Shown here: piece by piece, positions 21,627-32,368 of the stretch | Numbering within the stretch: position 1 is the first letter of the stretch | Layout: each line of letters starts with the position of its first letter | From: Isochrysis galbana | Taxonomy: Eukaryota > Haptophyta > Isochrysidales > Isochrysidaceae | Direction of reading: 5' to 3' | Assembly: GCA_018136815.1 (NCBI GenBank) | Contig: CM030932.1 | Location: 7,455,628 to 7,519,627 of the forward strand | Length of the DNA: 64,000 nt | The notes under the pieces: model-generated | Told to the model about the DNA's origin: nothing | What the model saw: the letters and a program-made list of their open reading frames with translations, nothing else | Databases searched by the model: none | Position numbers and translations under genes: made by a program

Positions 21627-23846
21627 TTAGCCCTCGTCGAAGCTCTCTGTCAACCCTCCAAAATATGTGCGTCGCTGCTGCGCGGGGGCTCCAAGCACGT
21701 GGTGCGGAGGCTGCTGCGATGGCGATTGGCCTGTCCCTGTTGGCATAGTCATGGGCAGCGACAACGCCACTGGCCCAGAGCGGAGTTGGAGCCCTTTGCT
21801 GCCGGCTAGAAAAGCTTGAGAGTGCGAGCCTCCTTGTGTAGCCGCATGCATCGCAAGATGCGGGCTTGTGTTGAGCGCGGCCGACTGAGCAGAAAGCTGC
21901 CCCATCGTGCTGCCGTTGTGCTGCATGGCATGTGGATTGTTCGTATTTGGCGGCGTTAGCGTGCGGGACGCACTTGCCCCGGGCGATGGTTGCCGTGTTG
22001 AGCCAAACGAGGGTCGCTCGTTGGCATCAAGTGCTGCCTGAGCGGCTTTGAGCTGCTGTTTCCTACGCGCCGAGGCTTTGAGCTACACAAAGCGTAAGGC
22101 AAAAGTGGAGCTTAGGTCATGACGTCACGACACGTGTTGTGGGCTAAGCGCTCCAGTAGAGGGCTAGCACATGTAGGCACATCTACCCTGGTGTCCTCGC
22201 CCGGCCCTTGCTTACCGTCTGCCACGTCTTCTCGTATTTGCGCACGAGCTCAGCCTGCTGCTTTTGCCCGTCGAGGGCCGCCTCGAGCTGAGCACGAAGC
22301 GAGCGAATCTCCGACTCCGCTGCAGATGTCCGGTCCGAGCATGAAGGGCCTGCATGTACCTCCCGGACGATTGCTAGGGCTTTTTTCGTCAAACGAAGTT
22401 GCTCTGCACCACGCCGCTGGACCTTGGCTAGCGCTGCCTGGATCTCAGCGCACCGCTGCTTGAGCGCGGCCTTTTCGGCAAGGAGTGCCGAGACCTGAGA
22501 TGGGTAGGTCACCAGCAAGACCGAGTGGCTTTGGACTCCAGTTTCGCGACGTGGATTCTCAGCTTGCCAGGGAAGTGCATCCTCTCTCGGATCTTCTGGC
22601 GCTAGACGATATCAAGGTGCGTGGGAGCGTGTGGGCACGCTGAGACGAATGACAGGCGTACTGATGCAAACGGTCAAGAGATGACCAGATACTCACCTGT
22701 GCGCGCAACGCTGTGTTGCTTGTGCCATCGGATGCCCGCGCATTCGCACCGCCCGGCGATACGCCTGGTGGTGTGGTAGTGAGCAGCTCTGACGAGCGAG
22801 CTCCTGAGGAAGCAGCCAAAGCCGGGACCACGCAATACCTGAGAGAAGTCAGTGCCACGGGGTCAGCTTCGCCTTTCGAGTATCGTACGGGTTCTTCGCG
22901 TAGGGCGTGGTGAGATTAAGCTGCTCATGTTGCGCCCATGATGGGCAAAAGTCAGCATGACGGTGGCGAAGAGACCTTTGGGTTAGAGTGGGCGTGAGCA
23001 TTACTAGGCTGTGGAGATGAGAGGCGGAGAAAGCGGCATGGGACGCAGCAACGAAGCGCGACTCACGAGTCAGAGAGCAGCCCCCCTCCGAGCGAGATGC
23101 GTGAGGAAGCGGACGATTGAGGAGGCAATAGTAGCTCGGCAGTTGCTAGCTCCTCTGCGCCAAAGTGCAGTGCCTCGAGCGTGGAAAGTAAGTGCGAACC
23201 CAAATTCGAGAGCGCCGCGTAGGTAGCTGCATTGGCCGACACGGCTGCTGCGGAGGTGGAGCCGACAGACGACTTGGACGCGGAGTCTCCGCCAATGTTT
23301 GCATCTTCCCTGTTGTCGGCATCCACAGTACCAGCATTCTCGCCCCTAGCCCTCTGTGCTGGTGCTGGCGCGGAGGTAGACGCGGGAACTGCCTCCTGAT
23401 GCGCGTCACGTAAAGTTATCCGACATTTGAGCTCGTGCGCGCGTTGCGAATGGGCGAGAGCCAGGAGTCTCAGAGACTGGAGTGACTGTACGTCGGTAGT
23501 GGAGAGCGTTGCTCGCACGTACTGCTCTGCAGCCGCCTCCAGCCTCTGCCGCGGGGTGGTGGCCGAATGGAGGGCTTAGCACAGGATGTGATGAATGGGC
23601 GTCAGACTTTGGGTGAGCGCGAGGAGCACGCGGGGGGTTGGGTGAAAGGGCAATCGGGCATCGAACGATTGCTATGCAGCGCGCGTTCCATCCGCATTGT
23701 TGTGTGTGTGTCTGCATGTGTACGTGTGATGGCGTCACCTGTGCAGCCTCCCTCCACCTGCCTTCGTCGTGCAGCTCCTCCGCCTCGACCGCTAGTTCGT
23801 GTGCGCGCACGAGCGGAGGTCTGACCGATGCCGCTGCTGGCTGCAT
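21627..23846 (-). CDS. MIT-domain and coiled-coil protein, NRBF2/Atg38-like, five exons
   Basis: Exons (minus strand) 23846-23739, 23545-23067, 22838-22697, 22494-22216 and 22082-21627 join in phase to 487 residues. Residues of about 12-75 form a three-helix MIT/TPR-like hairpin: VRAHELAVEAEELHDEGRW, the splice, then AAAEQYVRATLSTTDVQSL and LRLLALAHSQRAHELKCR. A Ser/Ala-rich linker follows. A long coiled coil (VSALLAEKAALKQRCAEIQ to QAELVRKYEKTW and LKASARRKQQLKAAQAALD) spans about residues 240-355, and a Gln/Pro/Ser/Thr tail ends in YFGGLTESFDEG. MIT plus a distal coiled coil is the layout of Atg38/NRBF2, which link Vps34 PI3-kinase subunits in autophagy. That match is inference; other MIT proteins remain possible. 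Another small exon near 22600 cannot be excluded. Confidence 0.72.
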
Positions 23847-24850
23847 CTCTCCTTCTTCCCCCCGTCCCTCTCCCTCCGTCTCCCCCTTTCTCTCTCCCCC
23901 TCTCTATCCCTCGCTAGCTCGCTCCCTCTGCCTCTGCCTCCCTCCCTCCCGCCCTTCCTCTCTTACCCTCTCTCCCCCTTTTTACCGTTGGCGCCCTCCA
24001 CCCCTCCCCTCCTCCCTCTCCCTCTCTATCTTTCTCTCTCTTTCCCGGGAGTTCCCGAGAGAGAGGAGACGGAGAGAGAGGGGAGAGAGAGGACGGGAGG
24101 CGAGAGCGGGCGGCCGCGGGAAGAGTTTTACTATTAGAGGCAGCTGCTTCATGGATAAGCCCCATTTCTATGCGGTAAAATAAATGTTGGCCCTTATTAG
24201 ATGGACATCTGGAGGTCAGAGACTGCAACCTCAGGTTCGGATTTATTCTCCGCACCACCCCTTCTCGTGGAACCCCGAGAGACTCATTTTTCGCCCCGAC
24301 CCCCTTCCCTCCCCCATAAAGGAGGGTGTGGAGATACTAGGCGGAATCTAATGAGAAAGATGAAATAAGATGTACACATTTTCGACTCCATTTCCATTTC
24401 AACACAGACCCGAAAACGTTTTCGCACTCCTGGAAATTGAAATTGAAATTGACGTCGAACAACGATACACGAGAGCACCAGACACCAGAGGTGGCATTGT
24501 GCGACGCGCGCCTGAGTTCCCCGGGCACCCGGCTGCGTGCGGTGTTGTGGTGTACTTGCGCCGCGTGACCGAATAGACGTGTGGCGAAACTTTTTGATTT
24601 TTGAGGTACTCCGTGCCCAGCCAATTCCTGAGCGCGCGTTGAAGGCTGGCACGGCAACTTCCATCCGCGGGTCGACCCAGCCCGCGAGCAACCAAGAAGC
24701 CCCTCCGGCTGCATCGCCGATCGCCATCGCGATCGGCGACGTCGCAAAAGTTGTTCTTCGTGAGGAGGGGGAGGCAGGAGGGGCGAGTTCAGTTCCGGGC
24801 GCCCCAGGCGTCGAGCGGCCGCTCAGGTATCATACATAGGCGGGGGGCGC
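23847..24850. promoter_or_regulatory. Homopurine/homopyrimidine upstream region of the MIT gene, plus spacer
   Basis: Plus-strand 23850-24060 is almost pure C/T (CCTCTCTC, CTCCCTC units), then 24055-24115 switches to GAGAGAGG. It begins within a few bases of the start codon of the minus-strand gene. Similar tracts abut other start codons in this window. An imperfect palindrome around TCGCCGATCGCCATCGCGAT lies near 24716-24741. Promoter function is not shown. Confidence 0.4.
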
Positions 24851-25700
24851 GTGGCTCCGCAGGAGGACACCAAGGAGCGCGCGTTGAAGGCCATCCGCTG
24901 CTGGTACCATCTAGACACCGACCGCAGCACGCTACGGACGAAGGCCGACTGCCGACTGGGCCAAGGAGTTTGGCATCGACAGACCGCGCTTCACCTATTG
25001 GGAGCGCCATATAGGAGAAGACACGATCGATGCGATCAAGCGCGGCGTCATCCCGCTTCCGGACCGCCCACCCTCAGCCTCTGGCGAGCAGAGGTCGTAC
25101 GCACGCGCATCTGCGTTGGTTTCGGGCGCATCACCTGCGGTGAAATTGGGCACACTGCATGGGTACGACTTGGACTCTCTCAAGACGCAGCTGGAGAAGG
25201 CATGCACTCGAGTCGGCGACGCGAGGCCCTATGGCGCAAACAAAGGGCACGCGGGGGATGTGGATGTACAGGGAATGGCTCCGAGAGCGACGGCGGGTCG
25301 TCGGGTTCAAGTTCAAGCACAGATGGGCTTGAAGAGGAGGGGGGGGAGGGGGAGGCAGGCAGCAGTGCTGCACACGGCAGTTCGTCTGCGCGGCCTGCTG
25401 GCGCAGGGCGTGGGAGCGGTAGGCCTCGAAAGAAGCAGCGCTTCTCAACGGGGTCTTCCTCGAGATGGGGCCAATAACATACGGTGAGGGCTTAGAAGTC
25501 GCCCGGAAGGAGCACGCGCGGCTAGCTGAATTGAAAGAAGGTAAGAAAGCTCGAGCGGCTCACCGCAAAGCGGCGGAGGAGCAGAGAACACTGGGCCGAA
25601 AGGTGGCAGCGCGCGCGGCTGCGGCCAAATTATTGTGGGCAATTGATGGCGACGCCTCACGTCTGAAGAAGCACGAGTTAATGGACTTGCTCAACGAGGT
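24851..25700 (+). pseudogene. Decayed mobile-element-type ORF with several frameshifts
   Basis: Coding character jumps between frames. TKERALKAIRCWYHLDT leads after a frame change into FGIDRPRFTYWERHIGED, which looks like a helix-turn-helix. Next come DSLKTQLEKA, then in another frame REALWRKQRARG with a Ser/Glu-rich stretch, and finally YGEGLEVARKEHARLAELKE with EEQRTLGRKVAARAAAAKLL. The first shift is at a 7-bp tandem duplication, CCGACTGCCGACTG, near 24945. The layout recalls transposase-like proteins, but no DDE triad is visible. No intact reading is proposed. Confidence 0.45.
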
Positions 25701-25965
25701 AGGCGCGAGTGGCGGACCTGGCCATCGGGAGCCGACTCGGCGCGCATCGCCTGGAGGAGCTCCGCGTCCTCCTCGGCCGACCAGCAGAGGAAGCGGCCCT
25801 GCGTGGCGATGCCAGCAATGTACTGTTCGGCGCAGGTGGGAAGGGACGACGACAACGCTGGCGCAAAGGGCTTGCGCGGCGGCACGGAAGAGGGCTTGCG
25901 TCTTGCGTGGCTTGCGCGGCGGCGCAACAGGTCTGCGCCGTGGCGTCTTGAGCGGCACCTCGCCG

Positions 25966-26210
25966 TCGAGTGGTGTTTGCGCACTTCCTCGTTCGGCCAG
26001 AGGGGTTGTGTGTTGTGTCCGGTGTCGTGCGCAGCGCGCGACCGCTCGGCGAGCTCAACCCACTGGAGCTCGACTCGGTCGTTGCACAGTCGAGTGGTGT
26101 TGCGCACTCCCTCGTTTGGCCAGAGGGGTTGTGTCGTTCGGAGACGGCGGCGTCATGAGCAGCGCGCGACCGCTCGGCGAGCTCAACCCACTGGCCACTG
26201 GACGACTCGG
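25966..26210. repeat. Tandem duplication, period about 128 bp
   Basis: TCGAGTGGTGTTTGCGCAC and TTCGGCCAGAGGGGTTGTGT near 25966-26010 recur near 26091-26135 with small changes. AGCGCGCGACCGCTCGGCGA at 26033 recurs at 26161, so the offset is 128. The second unit runs into the start of the following ORF. Confidence 0.85.
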
Positions 26211-26755
26211 TCACCGCACCTACGAGGAGATCCGCAGCCCAGCCCTCAAGTTCTGCGAACACATGGAGGAGGGCATGAGGGGTGCCATCCTGGCGATGCT
26301 GCTCGTCACAGCCTCCGGTATGGGCCGTGGATGTGGAGACTTCCGCGTGGATGTGGCCAAGCAAGGAACGCTACCCGTCGATGTGGGCACTCATCGAGCC
26401 ATACATGGGCCGTTGGTGCAAGGCAAAACTCATGCTCGTCGGCGACTACTCTGACGAGTACGAGAAGATCCCCAAGACCAAGTACATTGGAGACGACGCG
26501 GCCGTCGCGTACCTCTGCATGGAATACATCACGGCGGTCGCGTACGGTGAAACGAGTCCAATGGTGCAAGTGCGCCGAGCAGCTGGCAAACTCTGGATGG
26601 AGAACCAGAAGGCCGTCCTCGCACGCATCACGGACCTCGCCACCCAGGATCAGCCAAGCGACATGGTCGCCTGCCAGCAGAATGACATTGACAACAGGAT
26701 CGAGGAGGAGCGGTGTGAGAAAAAGACGAAGAAGATGAAAACTCAGCCTTCTTAG
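26158..26755 (+). CDS. Hypothetical protein, possibly mobile-element derived
   Basis: A frame starting at 26155 (MSSARPLGELNPLATG, RTYEEIRSPALKFCEHMEEG) gives way near 26300 to another frame with coherent sequence: SMWALIEPYMGRWCKAKLML, then KTKYIGDDAAVAYLCMEYI, a Lys-rich end (EEERCEKKTKKMKT) and a stop at 26755. The switch could be a short intron or a frameshift. I do not recognise the family. Its position directly after the decayed ORF and tandem repeat suggests it belongs to the same element. Confidence 0.35.
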
Positions 26756-27783
26756 GGTGTGTCCGCTTAGCGTTTTCGTACAGAACGTTAGCTGCTATGC
26801 GCACGCGCCGCGTCCTTGTGCATGTACTAACATAACAGTCTGAGTGGAAACAAAACTATCACATGGCCCTCTTTTGACGGAACTTACGTAGTTGTATGAC
26901 TTGGGATAAACAGAGGAAACGCAGAGAAAAAAGTCCACATGCGCACGCACGGCGTTGCCGCGGGGGAACCGATGCACATCGCGCCGTGCGCATGCACGGC
27001 GTGCATGGATGATTGCAAAACTCACCACACATGTCCCGTGAAATATCTCTCTTATACTGGACGTTTGCGTAAGTGTAGACGAACCGCAGAGAATCAAATT
27101 GGCATACGCACGGCGTCTCCATTGGGGCGCGCTGGTTCGTCAGGAAAAAGACACTGTGACAACTGCTGCCGAAAATAGACCAGTCCTTAAAAGCGCGCGC
27201 CGTAGATGTTAAACGCCGATACCAGGGTTCCGTGTGGATATTGTTGTATAGATGACTATGGACATTTGATCGCTCAATTCGACTGATGCCCCACAATTGA
27301 CGGAACGACACCTTAGAGGGCGGTTCGGCTGTGCGGCGTCCGCCGTGATCTGGTCGACCGGCGCGGCGGGGTGGGCGGGAGAGGAGGTGGGGAGTGTGGC
27401 GTGCTCCATGACTCTATCGTTTTAACAATAATTGCTGCGCGGCGTGAATATTAAGAATTCTTTTTCGTTGCATCACACCTGGATGATACAAGAGCCCAAA
27501 CTAACAAATCGTGAATGAACGAAAGGAAGCCTTTCTGCTTAGCGAGCCGCGGGCACAACTTGAACTGGGACGCAACCGGCCATCATACCACATGAAGCCC
27601 TCTCAGCTTCCCGCTATAGGGCGCCCGTACTTTGAAGGGGGGCAGATCGTGTGGACAGCATGAACGCAGCGTACATACGTATCGCCTCCTTTGCACACCA
27701 TGCATGCCCCATGCGCCATGCGTTACACTTCCCGGCCGAGGCAGCACGACGAGCCATGGACGCCTTGCCAGCCGAAACGACCT
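26756..27783. other. Intergenic; no gene recognised
   Basis: Short ORFs only. GCACGGCGT and GTGCGCATGCACGGCG motifs recur near 26945-27005 and 27105. The right part is the 3' flank of the minus-strand DUF1499 gene. Confidence 0.5.
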
Positions 27784-28596
27784 CTACGAATTCACGCCGA
27801 CCGCGCGTCCGACCGACTTCCAGCCCTGCACCTCTAGGCGCTTGCGCATGTCACGGATGCGCTCGCGCTGCCGCTTGTCATCTGAGCCAGCGCGAGGGGC
27901 AGAGCGGTAGCCAACGACGGGTGAATTGAGGGAGAACAGGAATTCGACATCATCCCTAATGCCGGTGATAGGATCCTCAAATTCTAGCAAGAAGTACCTG
28001 AACACCACGGTGCCAGAGGGACCCGTGAGCCATGGGACTTGGGGAGGCGGCATCATGTGTCAACGCAGAAATGCGCACCTCGGCTCGTCCTTGACGATGG
28101 TGCAGCCTTCGAACGCCTGCAGCATGGTGCGCATCTCGTCCTGCGCTGTCTCGATCGACTTGCGCTCCTTGGCCACCGGCGTCGCCCCCCCCTCTGCTGC
28201 GAGCTGGGCACGCAGCGCGGCACGGCGCGCATCATTCGCCGAGGTGACACGCATCTCCTCGGGCGCGTACGTCCAAGGCGGGACATAGCCGTCGTCGTCG
28301 GGGGAGCCGAAGCTAGTAATACACCCCTTCTTGTCACAGAACTGCAGCCTGCCTGACTTGCTCCCGTCTGCCCCCTTGCCAATGACTCCCAGATCGCCTG
28401 GCCTTGGTGCGTCGGCGCCTGTGAGTGCCGTGAGGCCCGGGATGCCCTTGAGCGTGAAGGTGGGCACGGAGGTGTCGGCACGCGAGCCGAGCGGAACACT
28501 GATGAACGCGGCCGCTCCGCCGAGCACCGTGCGCCGGCCCATTTCCGCCCGCGAGGAGGGCGAGAGTGAGAGCGCGCCGGCGAGGAGCGTCAGCAT
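27784..28596 (-). CDS. DUF1499 protein with twin-arginine leader, probably thylakoid lumen
   Basis: Exons (minus strand) 28596-28079 and 27997-27784 join in phase across an 81-bp intron to 243 residues. The N terminus has a hydrophobic signal (LTLLAGALSLSPSS) followed by GRRTVLGGAAAFISVP. Arg21-Arg22 before a hydrophobic stretch and a Ser-Arg-Ala end match a Tat-type lumenal or bipartite plastid leader. The DUF1499 pattern follows: GCITSFGSPDDDGYVPPW, EGCTIVKDEPRYFLLEFED across the splice, DDVEFLFSLNSPVVGYRSAP, and a basic helix RQRERIRDMRKRLEVQGW. The family has no firm biochemical role; plant members are lumenal. Targeting is inferred from the leader. Confidence 0.85.
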
Positions 28597-29358
28597 CGAC
28601 CTGGCGGGGCGGGGGGGGACCAGCAGCTTGCTCGCAGATATTGTTAGAGTTTTCTTGTCTATACTGGTTTAATCCTATTGCTGCGGGTCCGTAGCCCTCA
28701 TCGGCAACGGAGCAACGGAGCCCCTAGCCCCAAGTGGGGGAGTGCGCGGTTGGCGCATGGCTCGCCCGATGCATGTGGCTAGGAATGCTAGCCAATAAGA
28801 TACTCTACAAGACTACAATTCTCAACGTGGTGCCCCCGCCAAGAGGTCACTGCAGTCTCTACGATCTACGATCTACAACACTAGACACTAGACACTAGGC
28901 ACTAAGCACTAAGGACTAAGGGTACTAAGGGCGGTCAAACAATGATTTATAACCACTAACATGCGGAGGGGGTTGCATTTTTTGACTGTCCCCCCAAGCC
29001 CATAAAAACTCCTGGGGGGCTTAACTGCTTCCACGAAAAATTGCCGAGGAAAATGTTGGGTTCCCCCCCCCCCCATCGCCCCCCTCTGCCCTCTGCACGC
29101 GCGCTTGGGCTCTAACAACTAACAGTAACAGTACACAGTACAGACCTGGCGGTCGCGCCGCGGGGCCGATAAGGTTATTTCGGGGCCGTTCTTTCACGAC
29201 ACGCGATTCCCCCGAGATCCGTCCGCGCTATCGGGCGCCAGAGACCTTCATCTCGTGCCTAGAGCAGGGGAGACGTCACGCACGACGTCACTCGCGGAGC
29301 ACCCCATGCACCCTGCCACAATGCGTCAACGCGTGCACACGGCTGAAAGAAGGAGCCT
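28597..29358. other. Intergenic with dispersed repeat and ACTAGAC units
   Basis: It contains the dispersed repeat at 28651-28815. ACTAGACACTAGGCACTAAG-type short units lie at about 28880-28925, and a poly-C run near 29065. No gene recognised. Confidence 0.55.
28651..28815 (+). repeat. Dispersed repeat copy 1 (copy 2 at 44813-45000)
   Basis: Both copies share CTCATCGGCAACGGAGC, then GTGCGCGGTTGGCGCATGGC, ATGTGGCTAGG and GCTAGCCAA-AAGAT-CTCTACAA in the same order, with indels. Both are on the plus strand although the nearby genes have opposite orientations. A dispersed element is therefore more likely than a shared promoter. Confidence 0.85.
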
Positions 29359-31204
29359 TCAATAGTGGTTGGACATCCAAGCAAGTACTTGCGCTCTACC
29401 GCCGGGGGGGGAGAAGGCGAGGGGGAGTGGGGGTGTAGAAAGTATGCTACGTGTAGGTAGAAGCATGTGGTGGACGGCGAGAGGGTCGGAGGGATTGAAG
29501 GTGGGGAGGCGGCGGAAACGGTGGATGGTGATTTGTGCGGCGCGACGGGTGGCCTCCGAGGACATGCCGACAGCGAAAGGGGCGAAGGCGAGGAAGGAGT
29601 CCTCGGCGTCCTCGGCCGCGGCGCCGGTGAGGCCGGACATGGTGGACTCGATGTGGCGGAGGAGGGCGCGCCCGCCATCGAGGGCTTCCTCCGGACAGTC
29701 GTCGAGGAGATTGGCGACGCGGGTGGCGTTGGCGGAGAGGCAGTCGAGGACGATGGACGAGAGGGAGCGGTCGAGGAGGAGTTCGGCGGGGAGGGTGGGG
29801 GATGTGAGGGGGCGACGGAAGAAGTGGCGAAACGGCTCGTGCGCGAGGATGCATCTGGTGGTGAGGCGTCGGAGCCACGAGTGGTAGGTGTCGGGGTCGA
29901 GGTCGTAGGCAAGGGCCGCGGTGGACCCCGGCGGGAGGGAGATGAGTCGAGGCGGCTTATCGAGCGGGGAGCGGAAAGTATGTGGGTCGAAAACGAGGTC
30001 GTAGAGAGGAGGAGTGGGGTCGTCGTGGTCAGAGGATTCTTGGTCGGAAGATGGCGGCGGCGGGCGGCGCGGGGCGGCCGGGGGGCGGGTCGGCGGCGGC
30101 GGCGGAGGCGGTGGTGGGGGTGGTGGCGGCGGAGGCGGCGGAGGCGGCGGAGGCGGTGGCGGTGGTGGTGGTGCGGGCGATGGGACAGGCGGCGAATGGG
30201 GGTAAGTAAGGAGCTGTGGGTGGTGGAGTCGGTGGTGGCGAGAGGGGAGCAAGGGGAGGAGGTTGGGAGGGGACGGAGTGCGCGGGGTGGGATGCGTGGA
30301 GCTGGAGGAGGCGGCGGGCAATCGCGTCGACGAGGTAGTAGGCTTCGGACGGAGTGGCGGGATGGGAGGTGGTGAAGGGCGATGGTTGGGTGGTGGTGGG
30401 AAAAAAAGGGGCAGGCTGAGGCGGGTGATGGCTGTAGAGTTGGAGGAGGGGTGAGGGAGGCGGGGCTGCGTCCGGGGGAAGGCGGTAGAGGTCGGAGTTG
30501 ATGAGCGGGCTGGTCCCGTGCGGGTTGTAGGGGGAGGGATGGTGCGGGAGATATGGCTGTGGTGGGTGAGCGGTGAGATGTTGTGTCATTGGGATGGAGG
30601 GAAAGGGATGAGCAGGGGAGAGGGAGGGCAGGCTTGCGGAGGGCGGGGGTGGCGGGTGGGAGGGGTAGGGTGGGGGACAGGAGGGCGTGGCGAGGTGCGG
30701 GAAGGGGGAGTAGAACAGGGGCTGAGCTGGCGTGGCAGTGGGGGGAGCTGGGTAATGTGGATGACTGGACTGTGGGTGTTGATGCTGCTGGGTGGTGTGA
30801 GAGGTCATGGGCTGGTCGAATGTTGGCAGATCGGGGGCATCGGCGGCAGGGACGTGGGAGGGCGGTGTTGGGTGGGAAGGCGTGGGCGGCACGCCTCCGC
30901 TACCATGTGGTTGTGCGGAGTGAGAGGCTGTGGCTGCTGTGTGTGATGGTGTGGATGGGCTATGGATGGTAGTAACATGTGAAGTACAGACAGAAGAGGG
31001 AGCGGAGGATGGGGTGACACGGGTGAGGGAGGCACGCGCGGATGAAGGCGAGACCGAGGGTTCGGTCTCGAACGGCATGGAGACGAGCGGGACGAGTACA
31101 GGGGGCACGAGCAGACCAGAAGGGCACGGGAGCGCTCGAGCGGTGGCGCTGGCGACGAGAACGAAGAACCTAGGGAGAGGACACTCACGGGGAAAAGTAA
31201 ACAC
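29359..31204 (-). mobile_element. Frameshifted gag-like ORF of a retroelement
   Basis: Two overlapping minus-strand frames, 31204-30029 and 30321-29359, look like one protein broken by an indel in a (GGT/GGC)n poly-proline stretch at about 30085-30180. The N-terminal part is Pro/Ser/His low complexity. The C-terminal part has a helical capsid-like region (LDPDTYHSWLRRLTTRCIL, ATRVANLLDDCPEEALDGG, RRAAQITIHRFRRLPTFNP). The layout fits a gag protein, but there is no zinc knuckle, and no protease, reverse transcriptase or integrase is visible nearby. The 5' part is duplicated at about 35.65-35.92 kb. The assignment is inference. Confidence 0.5.
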
Positions 31205-31330
31205 CGGGAAGGGAAAAGACGCGGGAAGAGAGAGGGATGAAACGGGGCCGGAAACTCAAGGAGACACTCGGGGAGAGAACGGGGGAAGGAGAGAGAGAGG
31301 AGGCGGGCCCGGTGGGCCGACGCGGGGAAG
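31060..31330 (-). repeat. 5' region of the gag-like element, copy 1 (copy 2 at about 35650-35920)
   Basis: Shared blocks in order on the plus strand are GAGCAGAC-AGA-GGCACG, ATCGAGCGGT or CTCGAGCGGT with GCGCTG, GGGGCCGGAAACTCAAG, CACTCGGGGA and GAGAGGGGGAGGAGAGG-like sequence. The copies are in the same orientation 4.6 kb apart. They may be LTR or leader sequence. Confidence 0.75.
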
Positions 31331-32368
31331 GGGCGTCGGAGCGTGACAACAAGGAAAGGGGGGCGCGGGGGAAAAGCGATGGCAGGAAAAGGGGACGCGA
31401 TGGAAAGAGGGGGGACTGGGGCGAGGCGGCGGGGAGGGAGTCACGCGAAGAGAACCTAATGAACGGGGACGTGCGAGGGGGACGGGCAACCCCCCCTACC
31501 CGCAACAGCCGCCGCCACCTTATGCTCCTGTCCATCACCACTGAAATGCAGTGAAAAGATGATAGGGAGAGAGGGGGGGAGAGCTAGCAATAGTGGCCTA
31601 AATCTTCAATAGTTTTTATACACTCGACGATAATGCACTAGTAGAGTGTAGCTGCACAGAGCGCCACAGCATTGATATTGTCGGGAGAAGGCCGATGGGT
31701 GACGTGGAAGGCCCATCCACGCATCGCACTGCCATAGCCTGCGCACCAGATTTCCGTGAGAGTTGTGTGCAGGGGAGCCATTCCATCTGCTCGCGGTGAA
31801 GTGCGCAGACATGGAGCGTGGACGCTCTTGCATGAATCCCCAATCCCTCAGCTCCTATTGGGAGCTGAAAGCGTCAGCGTCATGGACAGTTTAGCATGCA
31901 ACAAAATACGATACTACAAGAGATACATGATGGCGATTCTCACTCCTCATGGCTTTGTGGTGGCCTTGAAGAGAATCCATACCAGCTGCCGAAGACGAGC
32001 TTGAGCGCTTACGAGGCGCATGACATCGGCACTGGTGACGGGGAAGCACATTTGGGACCGTTTGCACACTTCCAAGTAAGGCATTCCGACATGCAAAGTG
32101 CCAGATGTTTAAGCACAGATTTTGGGAGTATGTGAGGCTGTGGCAGTTGACCCTATGTCGTTGACATCTAGTCTGCATGTCGTGAGCCGCGCGGCCTGCA
32201 GCACCTAGCACCGATGCGAGAGTACGGTGCAGTCATCATGCTTTGATGACGACGGGAGCCTTGCGAGCGAGATGCATGGATTTGCTATGGAAATGGAAAT
32301 GCGTCGCCCGAATCCAGAGCGAGAGGGACGTTGCTCTCGTGGCAAGAAGTTGAATCTAGGCTTGGAGA
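31331..32368. other. Intergenic; no gene recognised
   Basis: G/A-rich sequence to about 31460, then AT-richer unique sequence with short ORFs only. It borders the 3' end of the minus-strand PAS gene. Confidence 0.5.

Noticed and set aside
29467-30375. 302-codon plus-strand Gly/Arg ORF opposite the gag-like frame
   Set aside because: Gly-repeat translation of the antisense of poly-proline codons; the minus-strand reading has more protein-like content.
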